Part shown: piece after piece, positions 51,915 through 61,547 of the stretch
Position numbering within the stretch: the first letter of the stretch is position 1
How the letters are laid out: each line of letters begins with the position of its first letter
NCBI RefSeq assembly: GCF_020554845.1
Contig: NZ_JAJCIA010000014.1
Span: 1 to 64,000, forward strand
Direction of reading: 5' to 3'
Origin: Blautia faecis
Lineage (GTDB): Bacteria; Bacillota; Clostridia; Lachnospirales; Lachnospiraceae
DNA: 64,000 nt
Translations under genes and position numbers: made by a program
Notes under the pieces: model-generated
What the model was told of the DNA's origin: nothing
Database searches by the model: none
What the model saw: only the letters and a program-made list of their open reading frames with translations

Positions 51915-53045
51915 TCATCCGTTGGTTTCCTGCTTGTCTTCTACCGGGCTGGAACTTAAAGTTCCAAACAATGCCTGTCCAAACACCGTTCCTGCGTCTT
52001 CCAGTTTCCAGGAAGCACCGTCGTTGATCAGTGTGAAAGTTGTTTCCACTGTTTTAGTAGCTGTATTTTCTTCAATATATTCAAGAAGCAGACTGTAGGA
52101 CTTTTCATATCGTTTTTGGGCACCGTCGATAACAGCATCCACAGAGGCAAGATAGGAATCCAGCTCCTTCTGATAATTTTCCAGAATAGCATCGCTGTCA
52201 AAGGTGGTAATATTGGCTGTAACTGTGGCTGTATAGCCGGAAACAGTGGTTTCCCCAATAGAATAATCAAAGGTGGAGTGAACCTGTTTTACCAGTGCTT
52301 CTGCAAGGCTGATCTTTGCAGGGTCTTCTGTGCTGATAATGGAATCTGCATTTAAATAATTGCCCAGTTCCTCTGCAGACATATTTTTCAGGGTATTCAG
52401 ATAAACTAAGATTGTGTCTTCCGGTGATAAAATATCCGGGTCTGTGAGATCGTTCATAAGACCGCCGACAAGGTCATTTTCCAGTGTATTGGTGCGCCGG
52501 ATCTCCCAACTGGTTTCGCCGTCTTTATTTGAGGCGTCTAAGGAGATGGTGCAGTTACGCTCCACAGTCTGGTAGTCATTACTCTTAAGCAATTCATTCA
52601 GAAGCGTGTAGCGCTCTTCAAGGGAAATGGTCTGTTCCGTGGCTTCTTCAGAGGAAGCGGACTGGGAAATTTCATGCTTCAGCTGCGCCTTGGAAAAATC
52701 TTCAGCAAGCGCATGGGCATCCAGAGTGACCAGCCTGAGATTCGCCTGTGCGGATTGTTTGTCCTTGTCTACGTTAACATCCAGAATTTTATAATCAAAA
52801 TCCTGGAAAAAGAGAGAAAAGACTTCTTCAATATCAGAAGAAATAGTGATATCTTCGGGTTCACCGGGGAAAAGCTTCTGGTAGGAGATGTATTTCTGTG
52901 TGGTAATGGAATCCAGATCCTTTAGCTGATCCAGTTCCTGTTTTACTGCGTCCTCGATTTTTTTCTCCTCCTTGCTGGTACAGCCGCATAGTGAAAAAGT
53001 GCAGAGAAGCAAAAGAAGAGGAAGCAGAAATCTGACTGACTTCAT
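51915..53045 (-). CDS. Lipoprotein of unknown function
   Basis: A 376-residue lipoprotein. The signal peptide is LPLLLLLCTFSLCGC with the modified cysteine in the last position shown. The mature protein starts with a charged helix (TSKEEKKIEDAVKQELDQLK) and has two repeated alpha/beta parts that both contain a 'sum over time' pattern typical of secreted DUFs, with a late VETTFTLINDGASWKLED segment. I do not recognise the family. Its promoter region is shared, back to back, with the export operon. Confidence 0.8.
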   Translation of the reverse strand: MKSVRFLLPLLLLLCTFSLCGCTSKEEKKIEDAVKQELDQLKDLDSITTQKYISYQKLFPGEPEDITISSDIEEVFSLFFQDFDYKILDVNVDKDKQSAQANLRLVTLDAHALAEDFSKAQLKHEISQSASSEEATEQTISLEERYTLLNELLKSNDYQTVERNCTISLDASNKDGETSWEIRRTNTLENDLVGGLMNDLTDPDILSPEDTILVYLNTLKNMSAEELGNYLNADSIISTEDPAKISLAEALVKQVHSTFDYSIGETTVSGYTATVTANITTFDSDAILENYQKELDSYLASVDAVIDGAQKRYEKSYSLLLEYIEENTATKTVETTFTLINDGASWKLEDAGTVFGQALFGTLSSSPVEDKQETNG

Positions 53046-53252
53046 ACAGAGTTCTTTCCTTTCAAATTATTACGTAAAATGTTTATAAAACTTTTTTATT
53101 ATACCATTTTTTTTCATAAAAGTCAAAAATGCCTAAAATTTAGACGATATTTCTAAAAAAAGAGTGAATAAATTGTGAAAAATGCATTATCAGCTTAGAA
53201 TGCTTTTCTTTTGAGGCTGAATCTGTTATTATAAACAGGGTAAATGCAGATG

Positions 53253-53280
53253 ACAGATGTGGAGATATATCTGTTATAAT
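53253..53280 (+). promoter_or_regulatory. Promoter with inverted repeat ahead of the export operon
   Basis: TATAAT (53275-53280) is directly preceded by the right arm of ACAGAT/ATCTGT (53253-53258, 53269-53274). The inverted repeat spans the spacer, which is a good position for a repressor or activator. No clear -35 box is seen, which fits a regulated promoter. Confidence 0.5.
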
Positions 53281-53327
53281 TGCAAAAGATATTGAAAAAC
53301 CATTGAGTTATCGTATAGGAGGTAACC

Positions 53328-54842
53328 ATGAAGAAAAAAGGTTTTGTCATCGGAGGGCTGATCATTCTTGCTGGAGCAGCTGGTGCCGGTGGCTGGTATT
53401 ACTATAAAGAAAATTATGGGGATTCTGCAGCGGCTTCTGGTGAAGTTGCATATGTGACTAAGATCAGCACTCTTCTTGGAGAAGATTCCGGAGTGCTGAA
53501 CCGGTTCGCAGGCGTGGTAGAGCCTCAGGAGACGGTAAAGGTAAATATTGAGAACAATCGAACTGTTACCGAAGTAAAGGTGAAGGTTGGAGATGAGGTA
53601 AAGAAGGGACAGCTGCTTTTTGAATACGACCTGAGCAGTATCCAGGACAGCCTGAAGGAAGCCCAGCTGGCTCTTGACCGGTTGAAGAATGAAGCGCTCA
53701 GCCTTAATGAACAGATTTCCACTCTTGAGAAAGAGAAAAAGAAAGCCAATAAGAACAGCCAGCTTTCTTATACCATTGAGATTGAGACGAATAAGATGAA
53801 TCTGAAGAAGAACGAATATGACCAGGTGAGCAAGCAGGCAGAGATTGATAAGCTGCAGGCAGCTACCACCAATACAGAAGTACGAAGCGAAATCGACGGA
53901 GTCATCCAGAAAATTGATACCAGTAAGCTGGGAAGCGATGATGGAGATACTCTGGATGACAGCATGGGAGCTGATTCCGGAAGTGATTCTTCTGATAATT
54001 CTTTTATCACCATTCTCAGTACAGGTGCTTACCGTATTAAGGGGCAGGTAAATGAGCAGAATCGTAATACGGTTGTTCCAGGCTCTGCAGTTATTGTGCG
54101 TTCCAGAGTGGATGAGAATCAGATCTGGCATGGAACTATGGGGGCTGTGGACGAGCAGAATTCTACGAACAGCAGTAGCAGTAATTCCTATTTTGGAATG
54201 TCCAGCGGTGATGATACTACAAGTTCCAGTACCTATCCTTTCTATGTAACTCTGGATTCATCAGAGGGACTTATGTTAGGACAGCATGTATACATAGAAA
54301 TGGATGAGGGACAGGAAGAGCAGAAGAAGGGTATCTGGCTGGGAGATTATTATATTGTGGATGCGGATACAGAAAACCCATATGTGTGGGCTGTAGATTC
54401 CAAGGGAAGGCTGGAGAAGCGCTCCGTTGTTCTTGGACAGCATGATGATGATCTTTCAGAATATGAGATCGCAGATGGCCTTACAGAAGATGACAGTATT
54501 GCGTTCCCATCAGACAGCCTGGCAGAGGGAATGCGGACAAAGGACGTATCTGAGATGACAGATGAGGAGCTGGAGGCTGTTGATATGGAAAGTAATCTGG
54601 ATGGCAGTGAGTACTCAGACGGGGATACCATGGAGCCTATGGATGGAGACTATTCCAGTGCGGACTTTGAGACAGGTGTTTCTGATGAAAGCATGGATGC
54701 AGCCATTGATGGTGATTATACAGACTTTTCAGAAGATTTCTCAGATGAAGATTTTACAGAGGATGATTCAGAAGATTTTACTGATGAGAGCATTGATGAG
54801 CCTGGACAGTATGGTTCTGATGATACGGAGGCCGCAGGATGA
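53328..54842 (+). CDS. Membrane-fusion adaptor 1 of a MacAB-like exporter
   Basis: A 504-residue HlyD/MacA-like protein. One N-terminal membrane segment (GFVIGGLIILAGAAGAGGWY) anchors it. A half lipoyl domain, a helical hairpin (about 95-180; LKEAQLALDRLKNEALSLNE) and the second half lipoyl (EIDGVIQKIDTS) follow, then beta-barrel parts. The last 100 residues are a highly acidic Asp/Glu/Ser tail (many SED, DFTD and DEDF repeats) not found in normal adaptors. It overlaps the ATPase gene by 4 bp. Confidence 0.85.
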   Translation: MKKKGFVIGGLIILAGAAGAGGWYYYKENYGDSAAASGEVAYVTKISTLLGEDSGVLNRFAGVVEPQETVKVNIENNRTVTEVKVKVGDEVKKGQLLFEYDLSSIQDSLKEAQLALDRLKNEALSLNEQISTLEKEKKKANKNSQLSYTIEIETNKMNLKKNEYDQVSKQAEIDKLQAATTNTEVRSEIDGVIQKIDTSKLGSDDGDTLDDSMGADSGSDSSDNSFITILSTGAYRIKGQVNEQNRNTVVPGSAVIVRSRVDENQIWHGTMGAVDEQNSTNSSSSNSYFGMSSGDDTTSSSTYPFYVTLDSSEGLMLGQHVYIEMDEGQEEQKKGIWLGDYYIVDADTENPYVWAVDSKGRLEKRSVVLGQHDDDLSEYEIADGLTEDDSIAFPSDSLAEGMRTKDVSEMTDEELEAVDMESNLDGSEYSDGDTMEPMDGDYSSADFETGVSDESMDAAIDGDYTDFSEDFSDEDFTEDDSEDFTDESIDEPGQYGSDDTEAAG

Positions 54843-55510
54843 TACTTGAACTGAAGGGGATTTATAAAGATTACCAGCAGGGAAAAATGATTGTCCCCGT
54901 ATTGAAGGACGTAAACTTTTCCATGGAAGAGGGCGAATATGTAGCCATCATGGGCCCTTCTGGTTCTGGTAAATCTACATTGATGAATATAATCGGTTGT
55001 CTGGATCAGGCAACCAAGGGAACTTTTTTCCTGGATGGGCAGGACATCAGCAAATGTTCTGAGAATGAGATGTCAGATATCCGTCTGAACAAGATTGGAT
55101 TTGTATTTCAGAGTTTTCATCTTCTTCCGAGGCAGTCTGCTATTTCCAATGTGGAAATGCCGCTGAACTATGCTCATGTGCCGAAGAAGGAGCGACGCGA
55201 GCGCGCTTTTGCAGCACTTGACCGGGTGGGGCTTGCAGACCGTGTGGATTTCAGACCCAATCAGCTCTCAGGGGGACAGATGCAGCGAGTTGCCATCGCC
55301 CGTGCCATTGTAAATAATCCAAGACTTCTTTTGGCTGATGAGCCTACTGGTGCACTGGACAGTAAGTCTGGCAGACAGGTTATGGAGCTTTTCCAGAAGC
55401 TGAATGATGAAGGTGTTTCTGTTCTTATGATCACTCATGATCCGGATATTGCAGCACATGCCAAGCGGGTAGTTATGATCCGTGACGGTGAGCTTCAGGA
55501 AAAGAGGTGA
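54839..55510 (+). CDS. MacB/LolD-type ABC ATPase
   Basis: A 223-residue ATPase of the type VII (MacB/LolD/FtsE-like) class. Walker [10 protein letters not shown], signature LSGGQMQR, Walker [13 protein letters not shown] and H-loop ITHDP are all intact. It pairs with the permease two genes on. Start ATG overlaps the stop of adaptor 1 (ATGA). Confidence 0.94.
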   Translation: MILELKGIYKDYQQGKMIVPVLKDVNFSMEEGEYVAIMGPSGSGKSTLMNIIGCLDQATKGTFFLDGQDISKCSENEMSDIRLNKIGFVFQSFHLLPRQSAISNVEMPLNYAHVPKKERRERAFAALDRVGLADRVDFRPNQLSGGQMQRVAIARAIVNNPRLLLADEPTGALDSKSGRQVMELFQKLNDEGVSVLMITHDPDIAAHAKRVVMIRDGELQEKR

Positions 55511-55514
55511 TCCT

Positions 55515-57599
55515 ATGGGAAAAGCGAAGAAAATTATAATAGGTGTGGTAGTCACAGCCCTTGTAGGAACCGGTATTGGCGGCGGACTGCTGTATGTACG
55601 GAAAGGAAGCCAGAAGGAAGTGCTGGTGGCAAGCGTCAGTGATCTGGCAGGTGAGAGATATGATTCCGATGCTACATTGAGTGGAACTGTATATGCCAAT
55701 GCAACACAGAGGATTTCCGTAGAGAAAGACATGATCATCCAGGAAGTTTATGTGAGCAAAGGGGATAAGGTAAAGCCGGGAGACAAGCTGATATCCTTTG
55801 ATATGACTCTTGTGGAAATGGAACTGAATATTGCCAAGCTGAAGCTTCAGAAGCAGCAGCAGGATCTTGCTGCTGCAAAGAAAAGACTTGCCAGCCTGCA
55901 AAATGGCGGACCGATTCTTGATTCCGATTCTTCCTCCGCAGACAATCTGATTGATTCAGGAAAGGATTCTACAGAAGATGACAGCTCAGATTCTATGGGA
56001 GATGATGAACTGTCTTCCGCAGTAACTGCTTCTGATCATTATCTGGCAGCTGTTTTGCAGCCAATGCTTCTGGCTGCTGTGACAGATGGATTTGCAGACG
56101 ATCAGGCAGGTGGAAATGGGGAAATTACTTCTGCAGATACCCAGGAAACGGGAAGCGGAGATATTGGTTCTGCAGATGAAATGACAAGCGGTGACACAGG
56201 AGATATTTCTGTTGATACAGAAGCTGATTCCGGAGATGATTCAGAGGATAGCACCGGCGATCCGGGTACTGCTTCCGGATTTTATGATGAACCTTCCAGT
56301 GATGGGTTTAGCAGTGATATTTCAGACACGAATCAGGGAGGATTTTCAGATGGAAGCAATTCTGGTTCCTCACAGAATAATGCTACCATTGGAAATGACG
56401 GATTTGTAGATGGAGAGGAACCTTTTTACCTGACTTTGGATTATGATACAGAACCTTACCAAGGAACAGGAACCGAAGAAGATCCTTATCTGTATCTTTG
56501 TTCCAGTGCAAAAGGCAAGGTAAATGTAACCGGGGCTTTTCTGAACAAGATGGCTGGCTATAATGCTGACGGAACCATTCTTCTTCATCCGGGCGGATAC
56601 TGGTATCTGCTGGAATTCCATCAGAAGGATACCATTGCTGATTATACCAACAGAAAAGGATCCTGTACCGGATACTATCTGGTCGATGGAAATATGCTCA
56701 GCAATCCGGTTGACCGTTTTGCGGAAATGGATTTTACCCTTGACGGGGCTATGCAGTATGATAATGGAGATGACGAGCCGGATATTCCTGGTGATGGAGG
56801 CAGTGGTGGCGGAAGCTCTTCCCTGTCCCGTTCAGAGGCCATTAAGATCCAGAAGAACCGGATTGCCAGTCTGGAACTGGATGTGCAGGAGAGTGAGATC
56901 AGTATCAGTAAGCTTCAGAAGAAAGCTGACAGACAGATGATCACCAGTAAGCTGGATGGTATTGTAACCACTGTGGGAGATGCAGCTACAGGTACCAATT
57001 CAGAATCTGATTCCTTTATGATTGTTAAGAGCAAAGACGGCTATTACGTACAGGGAACTGTAGGGGAACTTATGCTTGACCAGGTGAAGGAAGGCACAAT
57101 TTTGAACTGCAATTCTTATGGTGAGAATGGATATATGAATTTTGAGGCTGAGGTGATCCAGGTTTCCGATTATGCAGTTGATGGAGACAGCTCCTATTAT
57201 TACTATGGAGACAGCAATCCAAATGTTTCTTCTTATAATTTTACTGCCAAGATCACAGATGACACCGTGCAGGTAAGTGTTGGAGACTGGGTGGATATCC
57301 AGCTGGAACAGCAGGCGCAGAGTACTGACGGCATTGTTCTTTCCAAGGCTTTTGTCCGTACGGAAGACGGCGTAAGCTATGTGTATAAGGATGACAATGG
57401 CGTGCTGAAGAAACAGATCGTTAAGGTAAAAGAGAATGTAAACGGTGGTGCTTATGTATTGGTAAGCGGCGGCTTGTCCATGGATGACAAGATTGCATTC
57501 CCTTATTCGAAATCCATCAAAGAAGGTATGAAGACAAAGGAAGGATCGCTGGATACGTTTATGGGATATGATTCCACATCATATGGCGGTCTTGGTTAA
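55515..57599 (+). CDS. Membrane-fusion adaptor 2 with a large insertion in its helical hairpin
   Basis: A 694-residue HlyD-like protein. After a membrane segment (IIIGVVVTALVGTGIGGGLL) and a half lipoyl domain, the first hairpin helix (ELNIAKLKLQKQQQDLAAAK) is interrupted near residue 135. An acidic Ser/Asp/Gly linker (about 135-290) and a distinct beta-rich domain (about 295-430; EEPFYLTLDYDTEPYQGTGT) are inserted. The second helix (IQKNRIASLELDVQESEISI) and second half lipoyl domain (ITSKLDGIVTTVGD) then resume. ATG 55515 is preceded by AAAAGAGGTGA; the open frame upstream lies within the ATPase gene. The permease follows 12 bp on. Confidence 0.82.
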   Translation: MGKAKKIIIGVVVTALVGTGIGGGLLYVRKGSQKEVLVASVSDLAGERYDSDATLSGTVYANATQRISVEKDMIIQEVYVSKGDKVKPGDKLISFDMTLVEMELNIAKLKLQKQQQDLAAAKKRLASLQNGGPILDSDSSSADNLIDSGKDSTEDDSSDSMGDDELSSAVTASDHYLAAVLQPMLLAAVTDGFADDQAGGNGEITSADTQETGSGDIGSADEMTSGDTGDISVDTEADSGDDSEDSTGDPGTASGFYDEPSSDGFSSDISDTNQGGFSDGSNSGSSQNNATIGNDGFVDGEEPFYLTLDYDTEPYQGTGTEEDPYLYLCSSAKGKVNVTGAFLNKMAGYNADGTILLHPGGYWYLLEFHQKDTIADYTNRKGSCTGYYLVDGNMLSNPVDRFAEMDFTLDGAMQYDNGDDEPDIPGDGGSGGGSSSLSRSEAIKIQKNRIASLELDVQESEISISKLQKKADRQMITSKLDGIVTTVGDAATGTNSESDSFMIVKSKDGYYVQGTVGELMLDQVKEGTILNCNSYGENGYMNFEAEVIQVSDYAVDGDSSYYYYGDSNPNVSSYNFTAKITDDTVQVSVGDWVDIQLEQQAQSTDGIVLSKAFVRTEDGVSYVYKDDNGVLKKQIVKVKENVNGGAYVLVSGGLSMDDKIAFPYSKSIKEGMKTKEGSLDTFMGYDSTSYGGLG

Positions 57600-57610
57600 G
57601 GAGGGATTTC

Positions 57611-58882
57611 ATGTTTGAAAATATACGTCTGGCATTCCAGGGAATCTGGTCACACAAGATGAGATCTTTCCTTACAATGCTGGGTATTATTATCGGTATT
57701 GCATCTATTATTGCCATTGTTTCCACGATTAAGGGAACGAGTGAGCAGATTAAGGATAACCTGATCGGTTCTGGAAATAACACGGTAAATGTAACCTTGT
57801 CACAGGGTGACAGTGCTTACAGTGTGGATTATTATGATGGCGGTTCTTCCGGCTCTACACCGATCCTAAGTCAGAGCCTGAAGGATGAAGTATTAAAAAC
57901 AGATCATGTGGAGAATGCAACATTTTTCTACAGCAGAACAGACTACAACAGCAGTGTTTACTATGAGAACAGCAGTTTTTCCGGCGGTAAGGTCTATGGC
58001 ATTGATACCAATTATCTGAATACCTGCGGTTATCAGGTTCGTTCCGGAAGAGGATTTGTAGAGGCTGATTATGATAATTTCCGCAAGGTGGCACTGGTGG
58101 ACAGCTATGCTGCTGATACCATGTTTCCGGGAGCGAATCCGGTGGGAAAAATCATTGAGATCGGTTCTGAACCCTATACAGTTGTAGGAGTTGTACGCCA
58201 GTCGGCTGACAGCCTGCCCAACATGGATACACCGAGTGATTTCGACAGCTATTATGAAAATGTAATTGGAACCGTAATGATTCCAAATAAATGCTGGCCG
58301 ATTTCTTACAAATTTGATGAGCCTGAGAATGCGATCGTCAAAGTAGACAGCACGGACAACATGAGTGAGACTGGTTCTGCAGTAGCGAAGATTCTGAATA
58401 AATCCATCAGCAGCACTGGCAGTGGAAGCAGCGGCTTCAAGTATAAAGCAGATGATGTTATGCAGCGGGTAAAGGATCTTCAGGATTTAAGTGAGAGCAC
58501 CAACTCCCAGCTGATCTGGATCGCAAGTATTTCTCTTCTGGTTGGAGGTATTGGTGTTATGAATATCATGCTGGTATCTGTAACCGAGCGTACCAAGGAG
58601 ATTGGTCTGAAGAAGGCAATTGGTGCCAGAAAGAAGGTGATTCTGGGACAGTTCCTGACGGAGGCAGCAGTACTTACCAGTGTTGGAGGTATTATCGGAG
58701 TTGTTCTTGGAATCGGACTTTCAAAAGTAGTATCCAAGGTGGCAGGCTCACCTACAGCCATCAGCGTTCCGGCGATTATAGGCTCTGTAGTATTCTCTAT
58801 GCTGATCGGTATCATCTTTGGTCTGCTTCCTTCTGTTAAGGCGGCCAACCTGAATCCGATTGATGCACTTAGAAGTGAGTAA
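57611..58882 (+). CDS. MacB-type ABC permease
   Basis: A 423-residue permease with the MacB plan: one membrane segment near the N-terminus (FLTMLGIIIGIASIIAIVST), a large outer domain (about 50-285), and three membrane segments at the end (SISLLVGGIGVMNIMLVSVT, then TSVGGIIGVVLGIGLSKVV and a last one), with the FtsX-like end ANLNPIDALRSE. It would work with the ATPase at 54839. Gram-positive MacB systems export peptides, lipopeptides or drugs; the substrate here is unknown. Confidence 0.93.
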   Translation: MFENIRLAFQGIWSHKMRSFLTMLGIIIGIASIIAIVSTIKGTSEQIKDNLIGSGNNTVNVTLSQGDSAYSVDYYDGGSSGSTPILSQSLKDEVLKTDHVENATFFYSRTDYNSSVYYENSSFSGGKVYGIDTNYLNTCGYQVRSGRGFVEADYDNFRKVALVDSYAADTMFPGANPVGKIIEIGSEPYTVVGVVRQSADSLPNMDTPSDFDSYYENVIGTVMIPNKCWPISYKFDEPENAIVKVDSTDNMSETGSAVAKILNKSISSTGSGSSGFKYKADDVMQRVKDLQDLSESTNSQLIWIASISLLVGGIGVMNIMLVSVTERTKEIGLKKAIGARKKVILGQFLTEAAVLTSVGGIIGVVLGIGLSKVVSKVAGSPTAISVPAIIGSVVFSMLIGIIFGLLPSVKAANLNPIDALRSE

Positions 58883-58924
58883 TGGTTAATATTTTGCAAT
58901 AAATGTTAATATTGTTATAAAAAC

Positions 58925-58975
58925 GAACGGCTGAAAGCATAAATTAGATGATTTGTGCTAACGGCCGTTCTTTTT
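58925..58975 (+). terminator. Terminator of the export operon
   Basis: GAACGGC/GCCGTTC with a long, partly paired loop and TTTTTAT after it. Between here and 59192 lies the decayed family 1 remnant and AT-rich promoter-like DNA. Confidence 0.7.
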
Positions 58976-59022
58976 ATGAGTCAATTCATGTGTCCAAGTA
59001 TGTTTTTTGTTATTTGGGTAAA

Positions 59023-59066
59023 GTGGAGTGTGCAGATTGTGGAAATGCTTTTAGGACAGGCTATAG
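59023..59066. repeat. Family 1 repeat, decayed half copy
   Basis: The stretch GTGTGCAGATTGTGGAAATG ... GACAGGCTATAG aligns with GCGTGCAGATTGCGGGAATG ... AACAGGCTCTAG at the end of copy 3. The other half is lost. Confidence 0.55.
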
Positions 59067-59192
59067 ACAATGTTATGTTTCGTCGGTTATAATTTTGCAA
59101 AATATAAGGGGAAACATGATATACTTGTTTAGAGATTACATAGAGATTCCTTTGGTAGGATTATTGCATACCACTGGAAGGAGATTTTTAAT

Positions 59193-61535
59193 ATGCAAAA
59201 ATATAAAAAATGGAAACAAGTTCTGTCTGTTTCTACAGCAGTATGTCTGAGCATTGCGGGAACAGGAAGCCTGATGGGCTGCGGCAGTACTGACAGAGGG
59301 AAGGACAAGGCAGATTCTGTGGAATCCAAAGCAATGGGACGGTATCTGGAGAATGAACTGGCCGTGCCGGAAGGCTGTATGGAGATTGTGGATTTGCAGG
59401 TTATGAAAGAGGGAAGCCTGAAAATGCTTGCAAGAAACAGTGATTACGAATTGATGCTCTACCAGTCCTCTGACAAGGGCAAGACCTGGGAGGATGGGAA
59501 GGAGGTTGCCGATTTTTTCGAGGTGGAAGGGGAATCCATTTATAAAGCAGCGCTTGGGAGAGACGGAAGTATTCTGATTGGCGTGTATATAGAATCTGAA
59601 GATGAGAACAGCGTGGGAAGTATGGACTATTATTATTGTCCAGCTGACGGTAAAGGAAAGAAGATTGAAATTGGAGAAGCTTTGGATGAAACCATGGCCT
59701 GGAGTATAGAGATTGGGGAAAATGGCAATCTGTTTTTGCAGATTTCAGGAAATGGAATCAGGGAAATCAATCCTGTTGACGGGGCAGTGGTTCATGAGTA
59801 TGAGAAGGGAAAAACCACAGATTATATGTGTGTGACTTCTGAGTATCTGATCGTGATTACAGATGGAGATGTGCATTATTATGATGTGGCTTCAGGTAAG
59901 CCTGCCGATGGAGGTGATGCACTGACTGCCCAGCTGAAAAAGACTCCTGCAAATCTGGAATTTGGAAATTCCTCCGGTACTGCTTTGCTGTTTTTGGATG
60001 GCGATGAGAAAAACACCGTATTCTATGTGGATCAGACTGGTTTATACCGCTATGCATTTGGCGGCAATGTAATTGAGCAGGTAATTGATGGAAGCCTGAA
60101 TTCCATAAGCTCTTCAAATAAGGCATTTAACTGTATGGCAATGGATTCGGAAGGAGTGTTTTACATTGGGGAAATTGATTACAATTCCGGTTTAAATTGC
60201 GGAAGGCTGGTTTCTTATAAGTATTCTGCAGATACTCCAACTGTACCGGATACAGAGCTCACCATATATTCCCTGGAAGAGAATTCCGGTATTCGACAGG
60301 CAGTTGTTATGTTTCAGAAGAAATATCCGGATATTTATCTCACACTGGAAACCGGAATGTCCGGAAACGATGGTGTAACACGCACGGATGCGTTAAAAAC
60401 ACTGAATACGGAGATTATGGCAGGAAAAGGACCGGATATTCTGATTCTGGACGGAATTTCTTCCGAAACCTATGCAGAACAGGGAATGCTGGAGGATTTA
60501 AGTGGAATTCTGAAAGAGGCAGGATTACTGGACAACATAGAAAGTGCTTATACAAAAGAGGATGGAAGTATCTATGAGATGCCAGTGAAATTTGGAATTC
60601 CCATGATAGAGGGAAACAAGGAGGATGTGCAGGAAGTGACAGACCTGGCTTCTCTTGCTGATGTGCTCACGAAGCACAAGGATGAATATGGACTGACCTC
60701 GGAAAGCATCTATAAGCTGCCCTTACTTTATTCCATGTATCCACAGGCACTTCTGGAAAAACTGGCAGATAACAATTCCGCAGCCTGGATGAAGGCGGAT
60801 GGAACTCTGGACGAAGAAAAGATCAAGGAATTTCTGGAACAGTCCGAAAGGATTTATCAGGCTGGAAAGGATGCTATGGATGAATTAAAGGCTGCGTATC
60901 CACAGGCTTTTGATGACAGTGGACAGCCAGTATATGAAAGAGCAGGCAGTATTTCTGGAGAAACTGCTGTGCTGCTTTCCCATAACTGTATATTTGCGTT
61001 GGGTGATATTTTTTCGCCTTTGGATTTTGCATTTGTAAATTCTATGGAAGAGATAGATACTTCCTTGTCCTATGCACTTTGGAATGGGCAGATGGCAAAT
61101 TGTTTCATTCCGGTCAGCCGAATCGGAATCAGTTCCAGAGCTTCCCAGAAAGCTGCTGCTGAGAAATTCGTGGAATATTTATTTTCTGAGGAAGGACAGA
61201 TGCTTTCCAGAGAAGATGGTTTCCCTGTAGTGGAAGCTGTTTACAATGGAGAGGACTACTGGAATCAGGGAGAGGCTGGAAACGTGTTAGTTACTGGCGG
61301 CAGCAGTAACAGCGAGAACGGTCAGGAATTAGTATACAGTATAAAAGTTCCGTCCGCTGATAAGGTGAATGAATTAAAACAGCTTGGAAAAATGCTTACA
61401 ACTCCGGTTTTGGATAATACAATCATTACCAGTGCTGTCTGTGAAAACGGAGTGCGTTACCTGAATGGGGAAATCAGCCTTGATGAGGCGGTAAATGCAG
61501 TCATGCAGCAGGTGAACCTGTATCTGGCAGAATAG
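59193..61535 (+). CDS. Solute-binding lipoprotein with an N-terminal extra domain
   Basis: A 780-residue lipoprotein (lipobox SLMGCG). The C-terminal two thirds (about 330-780; LTIYSLEENSGIRQAVVMFQ, GPDILILDGISSETYAEQG, then the late FVEYLFSEEGQML) form an extracellular solute-binding domain of the sugar-type family. The N-terminal third (about 45-320) is unusual for that family and has a beta-propeller-like look (MLYQSSDKGKTWEDGKEVAD, a sialidase/BNR-type motif). It stands before a histidine kinase gene (12 bp gap), suggesting a role in sensing. Confidence 0.82.
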   Translation: MQKYKKWKQVLSVSTAVCLSIAGTGSLMGCGSTDRGKDKADSVESKAMGRYLENELAVPEGCMEIVDLQVMKEGSLKMLARNSDYELMLYQSSDKGKTWEDGKEVADFFEVEGESIYKAALGRDGSILIGVYIESEDENSVGSMDYYYCPADGKGKKIEIGEALDETMAWSIEIGENGNLFLQISGNGIREINPVDGAVVHEYEKGKTTDYMCVTSEYLIVITDGDVHYYDVASGKPADGGDALTAQLKKTPANLEFGNSSGTALLFLDGDEKNTVFYVDQTGLYRYAFGGNVIEQVIDGSLNSISSSNKAFNCMAMDSEGVFYIGEIDYNSGLNCGRLVSYKYSADTPTVPDTELTIYSLEENSGIRQAVVMFQKKYPDIYLTLETGMSGNDGVTRTDALKTLNTEIMAGKGPDILILDGISSETYAEQGMLEDLSGILKEAGLLDNIESAYTKEDGSIYEMPVKFGIPMIEGNKEDVQEVTDLASLADVLTKHKDEYGLTSESIYKLPLLYSMYPQALLEKLADNNSAAWMKADGTLDEEKIKEFLEQSERIYQAGKDAMDELKAAYPQAFDDSGQPVYERAGSISGETAVLLSHNCIFALGDIFSPLDFAFVNSMEEIDTSLSYALWNGQMANCFIPVSRIGISSRASQKAAAEKFVEYLFSEEGQMLSREDGFPVVEAVYNGEDYWNQGEAGNVLVTGGSSNSENGQELVYSIKVPSADKVNELKQLGKMLTTPVLDNTIITSAVCENGVRYLNGEISLDEAVNAVMQQVNLYLAE

Positions 61536-61547
61536 AAGGAGTAAGAG

